From Paenibacillus spiritus (GTDB lineage Bacteria; Bacillota; Bacilli; Paenibacillales; Paenibacillaceae), in NCBI RefSeq assembly GCF_008710135.1, contig NZ_VYKK01000004.1, positions 124,001-188,000 of the forward strand: 64,000 nt of DNA, given 5' to 3'. The notes below the pieces were generated by a model, which worked only from the letters and a program-made list of their open reading frames with translations, did no database searches and was not told where the DNA came from. Shown piece by piece: positions 13,589 to 20,202 of this stretch. Numbering within the stretch: the first letter of the stretch is position 1; each line of letters opens with the position of its first letter. A program made the position numbers and the translations under genes.

Positions 13589-14788
13589 TTAGTTAATTTC
13601 AATTACATTTTTAGTACGAACTACTGTATTGTCTTTGTCTATGAAGTTGATCAAGTTATTAGTATACTCCTCTAGTGCTTTTACGGATTCTAACAACTCT
13701 TTTTTCACTCCTCTATCTGCAAAAGACATGGCTCCTTGTAAATATAAGCTTGGTGCAGCTTCTTTTATAAAGTTTTGAATCTTTAATTGTAGCTCAAACA
13801 TACTCACATGTGTTTTAGACTTTAGGATTTCTTCTTTTCTTTTACTCTCTAACAATTCATACTCTTCAGACTTTATGTACTCTTCTAATCGTTCTTTTTC
13901 TTCAATTGTTTCAGACAATGACATTTGAATTGCATTTAAATTTTTTTCATAATTGTTATTTTTGCTTTTAAGAGTTTCAATTTCTGTTTTAATTCTTTCA
14001 GGAACAACTTCCTTAACAACTTCTCTATGTATGATTTGTGGCTCTTTATCTTTTAATGACTCAATTGTATCAAGCAGGGTTTTATTTTTGTTTTCTAACT
14101 CCTCCTTCTCCTTTCTGTAGAGTTCAATCTGCTGTTCAATTTCTCGGCTTGGTTTCTTACTCAGACCATTTTCACCTAAACGATCAAACAGTTCCTGCTG
14201 TTCTTCATCAGACAATTTAGCAATAATCTTATATGCTACGGTACCTTTGATCTTGTTACGTTCAACTAAGTTTTGAATATCTGGAATTAAGTTGAGAAGT
14301 TGTTTATAGTTTTGGAGTTGCTGCTGACTAACACCAATTTCAGAAGCAAGTTCGGATTGTGTTTTCAGATTAAAATTATTTGCATCTGATTTTCTATCTC
14401 CTCCATTCCTGATCCCATAGATCCGCTCTAACTCCTGAATACATTTAGCCATCTTCATTGGGTTTACATTGCCTACACCACGCTGCATGATGTTGGTGCA
14501 GATTAGGTCTTCTAGAATTAAATCTTCCTTGGGATTCCCAGTTTGATCATCAAAATCTGGATAGTGATTCACTCTACATGGTACTGTTAAAATTCCAAGT
14601 TCTCTACAGGCATTCACTCGTTGATGTCCAGAAACAATAATCAAATCTTGTGTTACAACAACCCCCTCAACAACACCGCGTCGAGCAATTGATTTTTTAA
14701 AGTCATCCCACTTCTCGCCATGAATATCATCGAAGAATTCTTTGTTTCTTGAGTGCTCCTTTAATTTTAATATCTCAATCATTTGCAT
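13589..14788 (-). CDS. ParB/Spo0J-like protein with long coiled coil (399 aa)
   Basis: Residues 1-95 form a ParB N-terminal domain, with VSGHQRVNACRELGILTVPC in place of the usual GERR motif. Residues about 130-180 carry a helix-turn-helix (SELASEIGVSQQQLQNYKQL). Residues about 200-330 are a long coiled coil (LYRKEKEELENKNKTLLDTI onward), absent from chromosomal ParB. ParB proteins bind parS-like sites and use CTP to slide on DNA; here the GHQR variant resembles phage and plasmid ParB-domain proteins that act in gene control or DNA processing. No ParA ATPase is seen next to it. A TTGACT-16-TATAAT promoter lies at 14843-14870. Confidence 0.8.
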   Translation of the reverse strand: MQMIEILKLKEHSRNKEFFDDIHGEKWDDFKKSIARRGVVEGVVVTQDLIIVSGHQRVNACRELGILTVPCRVNHYPDFDDQTGNPKEDLILEDLICTNIMQRGVGNVNPMKMAKCIQELERIYGIRNGGDRKSDANNFNLKTQSELASEIGVSQQQLQNYKQLLNLIPDIQNLVERNKIKGTVAYKIIAKLSDEEQQELFDRLGENGLSKKPSREIEQQIELYRKEKEELENKNKTLLDTIESLKDKEPQIIHREVVKEVVPERIKTEIETLKSKNNNYEKNLNAIQMSLSETIEEKERLEEYIKSEEYELLESKRKEEILKSKTHVSMFELQLKIQNFIKEAAPSLYLQGAMSFADRGVKKELLESVKALEEYTNNLINFIDKDNTVVRTKNVIEIN

Positions 14789-14842
14789 TTACTTATCATT
14801 CCACCTTCAATTTTTTATGATATTCAACCATATCATATTCTC

Positions 14843-14870
14843 ATTATAGTATAATAATATACGAAGTCAA
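14843..14870 (-). promoter_or_regulatory. Sigma-A promoter for the ParB-like operon
   Basis: TTGACT and TATAAT are 16 bases apart read leftward; element copy 14 touches the -35 box. Confidence 0.8.
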
Positions 14871-14890
14871 TTATTATTTTTGTTTTAATT
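14869..14890 (+). repeat. Repeated AT-rich intergenic element, copy 14
   Basis: AATTATTATTTTTGTTTTAATT, overlapping the promoter of the ParB-like gene. Confidence 0.75.
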
Positions 14891-15070
14891 ATAACTTTCT
14901 ACACACAACATCGTGATAAGTTAGACTTTTACTTTCTGTTATCCTCACTAACAACCAAAGTATCCAAGTATATATATCTAAATTAATAATACTTAATAAT
15001 TGAAATTGAATAATGTGAAAAAACAAGATAGTGTTCTTTTTTTTCAAAGCGTAAGCGTCTCAGTTTCATG

Positions 15071-15102
15071 AAAGGGGTAAAGCAGCGTAGCGCGACCCCT
15101 TT
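15071..15102. terminator. GC-rich hairpin downstream of the Rep-like operon
   Basis: AAAGGGGT and ACCCCTTT pair around a 16-base loop that contains further self-complementary bases (GCG/CGC). The 3' tail is only moderately U-rich, so it is a probable terminator or a structured part of an origin. Confidence 0.5.
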
Positions 15103-15190
15103 ATAAATACTGTGTTTATTCTTGGTTTAAATGTTTACTTTTATATATACTTATTAGGGGGTAAATCGTCCGGGATAAATTACCTCTCGA

Positions 15191-15251
15191 TCTTGGATAT
15201 TTTACCCTATGTTCTTGGATATTTTACCCCTACATCTTGGATTTTTTACCT
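15191..15251. repeat. Three direct repeats with 22-base period (iterons)
   Basis: TCTTGGATATTTTACCC begins at 15191 and 15213, and a third copy with one change (TCTTGGATTTTTTACC) at 15235. The period is exactly 22 bases, two helical turns, so each copy faces the same side of the helix. They end nine bases from the stop of the Rep-like gene at 15260-15907. This is the arrangement of initiator-binding iterons at plasmid origins. Confidence 0.75.
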
Positions 15252-15259
15252 TTAGAAAT

Positions 15260-15907
15260 TTATCCGTAATATTCAAGCATTTTATCAATCTGAACATAGT
15301 AGTGATTATTAAACTTTGTTCTGATCAATCTGTCTTCCTCATCATATTGAAGCGTTGTCCCAATCTTATGTTCTTCTACTTTTAAAAGACCTCTGCTCAC
15401 CAGTGACTTTTTAGCTGTACTAATAGTCTTCGGTGATTTTATTCCTAATTCACTACAGATTAATTCTCTTGAAGGATAACAGAACGCTTTAGTAGGTCTA
15501 TTTATACGACTTTCTAGGTAGTACAGTATTCTTAATTCTTGTTGACTTAGAGCACTGTCTCGTATCATGTACAAGAGTGTTGATGGAAGCCTGGTGAACC
15601 CTGATTCAGAATGAAGTTTGGCGTTGTTTAATTTAATTTGTAAAGCACGACTCTGAATAATATGGTCGTGTACAGGAATACAGATATACCCATGTTCATA
15701 CAAACTTAAGTAGGACTTCTTTATTGTCTTGTTGTCTTTAATCCCCGTATAAAATTTAGCATGTCCATTATCTATGTCAAACTCAGTACGCTCCTTTCCA
15801 TTGAATGAAAACCACTTCAAATAGACGAGTAAGCAGAAATCGTTCGCTGTGATTGATGGATCTCTGATAGTTTCATTCTTTATATGTACCCATCTTACCT
15901 TACTCAT
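15260..15907 (-). CDS. Rep-like winged-helix protein (215 aa)
   Basis: MSKVRWVHIKNETIRDPSIT starts a first helix-rich domain, in which FCLLVYLKWFS and SYLSLYEHGYICI form a possible winged helix. A second winged helix follows: FTRLPSTLLYMIRDSALSQQ, RPTKAFCYPSRELICSELGI and KTISTAKKSLVSRGLLKVEE. Two winged helices in tandem are typical of plasmid and phage replication initiators (RepA_N or DnaD-like), hence the tentative assignment. Adjacent iterons support it. It overlaps the helicase gene by eight bases, so the two are translated together. No catalytic motif is seen. Confidence 0.6.
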   Translation of the reverse strand: MSKVRWVHIKNETIRDPSITANDFCLLVYLKWFSFNGKERTEFDIDNGHAKFYTGIKDNKTIKKSYLSLYEHGYICIPVHDHIIQSRALQIKLNNAKLHSESGFTRLPSTLLYMIRDSALSQQELRILYYLESRINRPTKAFCYPSRELICSELGIKSPKTISTAKKSLVSRGLLKVEEHKIGTTLQYDEEDRLIRTKFNNHYYVQIDKMLEYYG

Positions 15908-18179
15908 TCGAGTGCTCCTGTTGCCTTAGCAATTCACATAAATGCGTATTTCTTCTCATACTATCAACTTTTCGAATCGCATAGTTCAACGTCTCAGCCT
16001 GGGTTAGAAACACACATTTCTGCTTCGCTCTGGTAATGGCCGTATAGATCAAATTTGCCGAAAGTTGAAATTTACATGATTTATCAATAACACATATTGC
16101 AGCTTCGCAAGCAGATCCTTGACTTTTGTGAATGGTTAAACTCCATGCGTGAAGCAGTTGATTGGCTAATTCAAAATCAAACCTAACTGTCATATCGTCA
16201 AAATCAATAACAATCCCCTTCTTTTGATTCTCCATTAACTCATCGTCTTTATGTTGTTTTTCTTCATCGGTCATTTTAATTTCCTTGATAATCCCAGAAT
16301 CACCGTTCACAACATCAACTTGAGAGTTATTAATATCTGGTACTGTGTACATATTGGTCGTATTAAGAACAAAATCTCCTACCCTCAAAATATCTTCGCC
16401 ATAATTAAACTTATGTTCTGCCTTTTCTCCAAACTCATTATCATTAACAATTGACTGTATATATTTATTTATTTGCACTGTTCCTAAATTACTCTTCTTT
16501 TTTGGAGTTAGAACCATAATATCTTCAGGATTATATGTATTTAACAGGATTTTATAATAACTTTGATAACCTGCTTCCATGTGTATCTGATCGACACAAT
16601 GTAATAAAAAATCATTACCGAATAATTGTTTACCTGTAAAATCATCTTTTACGAACCTTTTGCCTTCTCTTATATTTGTTGCAATATCAAGTATTCCACC
16701 TTCGCTTTGTCTAAAAACAATGTCCAGTTTAGTCATTGGTATGACTCCACTCTCAATCGCGTCATGTAAAAAATTCCCGGCTTGTATACTCAATAACTGA
16801 AAATCGTCGCCTACAAATAGAATTCTTGTTTTTGGATTCTTAATCTTGGATAGGGTTGATGCCAAGATGAAAACATCAGTCATACCTGATTCATCGATAA
16901 TTACGTACTCTTCGTCGATTTCATGCATGTTATTTTCATCTTTATCCATTCCATATCCAATTTTTCTATGTATGGTTTGTGCATTAACACCCGTATATTT
17001 CTTAGTAACTTTAGCCGCTTTAGCAGATGGTGATAGCATTGTGAAAGTGAGTCCTAGTTTATCTAGTAACTCTTTCAAGAATTTTTGTAATTGGCTTTTG
17101 CCTGTTCCGGCATAGCCCACTAATAAATTCACAGGATATTTTTGAATGTTTCCAAAGAAATCTTTTTGTTGTTGTGATAGGCCATTTGGGAGAATATCTT
17201 TATATTTGTCTTCAATGTACTCAATAAACTCCTCTGGGTTAAATGGTAACTCCCCTTGTCTTTCAAGCATTTGTTTCAAACGTTTTGCTATGTATTTCTC
17301 TGTATTGTATGTACGGATCAATGAAACCTTATCTTCAATAAATTTAAGCTCTTCTGTTTTATCTAATATTAAATCAACAAACGCTTCTTCTAAATCCAAT
17401 TCTTCTGAAGCACTTCTTAGCAATTCTTCACGGTACATAAATGTGTGTCCATTTTGCTGGTTTTTATCAATGGTAAATCTAATACCGTATTTAACTCTAT
17501 CCTCATTATCATGAGCAACGCCCATTAACTTGGCAACTTTGTCTGCGCGTTTGAATCCCCATCCAGGTAAAACGGTCAAGATATACGGACAGTCTTCAAT
17601 CTTTTGTATAACTAAATCCTTGCTACCAAACTTTTCTTCTAATTTAATAATCACATCATAATTAATACCGTATTTCGCTAGTCTGCTTAATATGTCTTTG
17701 TAGACCAGGTTCTCCATTATTCTCTCTCTAATTCTTTTGTAAACCACAGGACCAAAGTATTTCACTTTCTGATAATCAAATGTATCGTCTACGATTAGCT
17801 TAATAATATCTTCGTCTGGATAAGTTTCATATGCTTCTCTTAATTGTATCTCGGTTAACATAGTAGCAAGGAATGCCCTTTGACCTTCCATTGTTTCTGG
17901 TATGTCCTGATAAATAGAAAGAACATTATAACTAGCCCCATATTTGGGATCAACTTTGTCTAACTGAATTTGAGCCTGATATTCTATCCCTAATTCAAGT
18001 CGTTGCATTACTCCCTTTATAGAAAGATTATCGTAAGAGTTCAGTTCTACATCCATACTATCAGTAGTACATGCATAAATTCTAAAATCATTTTTCTTGG
18101 AAGCTTCATTTTTAGGATGTATCATCCTTACAGGGGTCAGTTTTAAATTTATTACCTCACTCAACCTATTCAACACCAT
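15900..18179 (-). CDS. RecD2/TraA-like superfamily 1 helicase (759 aa)
   Basis: The N-terminal 330 residues are the helical and OB-like part seen in RecD2 (with helix-hairpin-helix-like turns such as LPGWGFKRADKVAKLMG). The motor domain has Walker A LLVGYAGTGKSQL, Walker B EYVIIDESGMTD, VGDDFQLLSIQAGNF (motif III), and the C-terminal LTIHKSQGSACEAAICVID and LIYTAITRAKQK (motifs V-VI). These are the family signatures of 5'-3' SF1B helicases. In the cytoplasm it would unwind DNA during phage replication. It overlaps the recombinase gene (14 bases) and the Rep-like gene (8 bases), so the three form one operon. Confidence 0.88.
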   Translation of the reverse strand: MVLNRLSEVINLKLTPVRMIHPKNEASKKNDFRIYACTTDSMDVELNSYDNLSIKGVMQRLELGIEYQAQIQLDKVDPKYGASYNVLSIYQDIPETMEGQRAFLATMLTEIQLREAYETYPDEDIIKLIVDDTFDYQKVKYFGPVVYKRIRERIMENLVYKDILSRLAKYGINYDVIIKLEEKFGSKDLVIQKIEDCPYILTVLPGWGFKRADKVAKLMGVAHDNEDRVKYGIRFTIDKNQQNGHTFMYREELLRSASEELDLEEAFVDLILDKTEELKFIEDKVSLIRTYNTEKYIAKRLKQMLERQGELPFNPEEFIEYIEDKYKDILPNGLSQQQKDFFGNIQKYPVNLLVGYAGTGKSQLQKFLKELLDKLGLTFTMLSPSAKAAKVTKKYTGVNAQTIHRKIGYGMDKDENNMHEIDEEYVIIDESGMTDVFILASTLSKIKNPKTRILFVGDDFQLLSIQAGNFLHDAIESGVIPMTKLDIVFRQSEGGILDIATNIREGKRFVKDDFTGKQLFGNDFLLHCVDQIHMEAGYQSYYKILLNTYNPEDIMVLTPKKKSNLGTVQINKYIQSIVNDNEFGEKAEHKFNYGEDILRVGDFVLNTTNMYTVPDINNSQVDVVNGDSGIIKEIKMTDEEKQHKDDELMENQKKGIVIDFDDMTVRFDFELANQLLHAWSLTIHKSQGSACEAAICVIDKSCKFQLSANLIYTAITRAKQKCVFLTQAETLNYAIRKVDSMRRNTHLCELLRQQEHSNE

Positions 18180-19212
18180 CCTTATTATTTTTATTATCGA
18201 TAATCTTCTTGGCTTCCCTCTTCATCTGGAACAATGCACTTTCATTCTGTGAAAGGATCAAGATAATCAACTCTTCCTTGCTCAATCCTTCAAACACACT
18301 GTCGTCAATCTTATCAGCAATTCTCAAACCAATATCACTACTCTTGTTTTTTTTATCTCTTCCATAGTATTTATCTGTTACGACAATGGAGGAATGTTTA
18401 TAATGTCTTCTCAATTCCTCAAGTGTCCCAAACATGGATGCAAAATTTCTAAAGCTATGGAATCGAATATTTCTTTCCGGTTCAATTTCCAACTTTTCAA
18501 TGATATATTGCATCATATTTTGGATGGTTGTATTACTCAAATGAAAAATCTTATTATCATTATAGTCATAATAAGCAAGTTCATTGATATGAAGCAGTCT
18601 CTTATACAACTCATCCGGAATATCAACAGAATGCTTCTCACCACCTTTAACTGTGGCAGTTACTTTATAGTTTCCGGTTTCATTATTAAAAGAAATATCT
18701 TCCCATTTTAAAGATAACAAAGATGCTTTACGAAAACTCGTTACCCAGGCCATCTCACAAAATACGGCCTTTTCATAACCTTTGACGGTTGGTTCAAGTA
18801 TTCCAGTAATCTGATTTATTTCTCTCTCATGAAAAAAGCCGGCACGTTCAGAATCATCTGGCAGTGGCTTAACCTTTGTTACGGCAGCTTTTACATTGTA
18901 ATCGTTTCTTTCAAGAAATCCATACAAACTTTGAATAGCAGCAATCATCGTATTGATTGAACTGTTTCCATATTCAATAGGATGATTTTCTAAATACTTT
19001 CTATATTTAAGCACATCTGCGTTACGGATGGATAAGTCACCCTTGTTTAGCAACTCAATATCTTTACCTCTGTACCATTTATAGAAGATTCTCAAACTTC
19101 GTTCGTAGTTCTCAGATGTCCTTTTGCTTTCAAAGCTTTCAATATGCGTTCTAATGTCTTCCCAAACCGATCTACTGTTCAATCCAACTACATTATGTAC
19201 AGATGCTTCCAT
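18166..19212 (-). CDS. Tyrosine-recombinase-fold protein, possible regulator (348 aa)
   Basis: The N-terminal SAM-like core-binding domain (RTHIESFESKRTSENYERSL) is followed by a catalytic domain. Visible catalytic residues are R in VTSFRKASLLSLKW, K in TVKGGEKHSV, H-x-x-R in RFHSFRNFA, H in YKHSSIVVTDKY and the tyrosine of that motif. The set is complete, so strand transfer is possible. In SPbeta, proteins of this fold include YopP and the master repressor MrpR (YopR), as I recall, so a DNA-binding repressor role is an equal alternative. The ATG at 19212 lies eight bases after GGAGG. Its promoter overlaps a copy of the repeated element, which suggests autoregulation. Confidence 0.75.
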   Translation of the reverse strand: MEASVHNVVGLNSRSVWEDIRTHIESFESKRTSENYERSLRIFYKWYRGKDIELLNKGDLSIRNADVLKYRKYLENHPIEYGNSSINTMIAAIQSLYGFLERNDYNVKAAVTKVKPLPDDSERAGFFHEREINQITGILEPTVKGYEKAVFCEMAWVTSFRKASLLSLKWEDISFNNETGNYKVTATVKGGEKHSVDIPDELYKRLLHINELAYYDYNDNKIFHLSNTTIQNMMQYIIEKLEIEPERNIRFHSFRNFASMFGTLEELRRHYKHSSIVVTDKYYGRDKKNKSSDIGLRIADKIDDSVFEGLSKEELIILILSQNESALFQMKREAKKIIDNKNNKDGVE

Positions 19213-19246
19213 CTTGAATTCCTCCATTCTTATTTTTGATGTCTTC

Positions 19247-19275
19247 ATTATACAGCAGACAATCATTTAATGCAA
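19247..19275 (-). promoter_or_regulatory. Promoter for the recombinase-helicase-Rep operon
   Basis: TTGCAT and TATAAT 17 bases apart, read leftward. The -35 box lies inside element copy 15. Confidence 0.8.
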
Positions 19276-19288
19276 ATATAATTATATA
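19266..19288 (-). repeat. Repeated AT-rich intergenic element, copy 15, inverted
   Basis: The only copy in the opposite orientation (leftward reading AATTATATTTGCATTAAA). It lies between two divergent promoters. Confidence 0.65.
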
Positions 19289-19317
19289 TTGACTCTTAAC
19301 TGTTCTCATGGTATCCT
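19289..19317 (+). promoter_or_regulatory. Divergent rightward promoter for the yonO region
   Basis: TTGACT and TATCCT 17 bases apart on the plus strand. With the leftward promoter at 19247-19275 it frames the inverted element, a switch-like layout. It would drive the genes at 19419-23636. Confidence 0.7.
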
Positions 19318-19418
19318 ATGGATACAGAAGCACATTACTAATCAATCTATAAAAGGAGATAAGTTATCATGTTTCTGAATTATAAAACAAACATAATTAT
19401 TAAAGGAGAAGTTAGCAG

Positions 19419-19655
19419 ATGGCAAAGAATCAACCTTTTGAAAGATCATGGCAAGAAAAGTACTATGATGGAGATTATGAATGGGCTTATGAAGGAATGG
19501 TGTCTAGTGAAATGAAATCAGGAATTAGCGATTGTATTCGATACATAAATAGTGAAATCGTTGACGATGAGGTATTGTGGATGAAGGAAAATGCTAATAC
19601 AGGGATTTATTTTAGAGAACCCTTCTGCGATGAAATTGGTTTCGTTAACAATTAG
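19419..19655 (+). CDS. Hypothetical protein (78 aa)
   Basis: Begins MAKNQPFERSWQEKYYDGDY and is acidic and rich in Trp and Tyr. Not recognised. AAAGGAGAAGTTAGCAG precedes the ATG. A 48-codon frame (19369-19515) in another phase, with its own AAAAGGAG site, overlaps the start and could be a leader peptide. It is the first main gene of the rightward operon that leads to the RNA polymerase. Confidence 0.65.
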   Translation: MAKNQPFERSWQEKYYDGDYEWAYEGMVSSEMKSGISDCIRYINSEIVDDEVLWMKENANTGIYFREPFCDEIGFVNN

Positions 19656-19691
19656 AGATTATAACAATACATAAATAGTTGAGGTAAATAC

Positions 19692-20186
19692 ATGAATAAA
19701 TCTAATACATATATAAGACTATTATCAGACAGATTGAAAGTATTTAATCCCGAGAATATTCGGTTTGGTGACTTCGATAACAAACAACATTTAATGTTTG
19801 ACGTTTTAATTGAAAATACAATGAAAACCTGTATTGTTCTTGTTGATCTAAGCACAACAAAATACATGATACAAAAAGAGTTAAAGAAAAACTTCCTGCC
19901 AAACTTTATTGAAGTATATAAATGGTTAACAGAAACTGACGAAGATGCTGACGATGAAGATATTTACTGGTGCGAAAAAGATGATGAAGAATATGAAAGT
20001 ATTGATTCTGTAGCAGAGGGATGCGGGTTCTACATTGACGATGATGGACATTGGATTCCATTAGACGATGACATTTTTTCATGGAATGATTGCTATGATG
20101 GACCGTTTGAAATCGAATGTATGATTACACTGTCCGACGGCACAAAGAGAAATGCAGTAGAATATAGTACCTTTATTCTATATTAA
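19692..20186 (+). CDS. Hypothetical acidic protein (164 aa)
   Basis: The N-terminal half is mixed strands and helices (RLLSDRLKVFNPENIRFGDF). The middle holds a run of Asp and Glu (ETDEDADDEDIYWCEKDDEE), giving a strongly negative surface like that of DNA-mimic proteins. Ending in YSTFILY. Function unknown. The only ribosome site visible is a weak GAGG about eight bases before the ATG. It lies 16 bases before the polymerase gene. Confidence 0.7.
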   Translation: MNKSNTYIRLLSDRLKVFNPENIRFGDFDNKQHLMFDVLIENTMKTCIVLVDLSTTKYMIQKELKKNFLPNFIEVYKWLTETDEDADDEDIYWCEKDDEEYESIDSVAEGCGFYIDDDGHWIPLDDDIFSWNDCYDGPFEIECMITLSDGTKRNAVEYSTFILY

Positions 20187-20202
20187 ATTAGGAGGAAAGT
20201 TA

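Larger units (their letters stand above)
14891..15259. other. Gene-free region with hairpin and iterons
   Basis: No gene is supported here. The stretch holds an AT-rich part, a hairpin at 15071-15102, an imperfect inverted repeat near 15158-15184 (GGTAAAT..ATTACC), and three iterons at 15191-15251. It separates the Rep-like operon from the ParB operon, both leftward. Confidence 0.6.

Noticed and set aside
15191..15251. A CRISPR array
   Set aside because: There are only three repeats of 17 bases with 5-base spacing, too short for repeat-spacer units; these are iterons.
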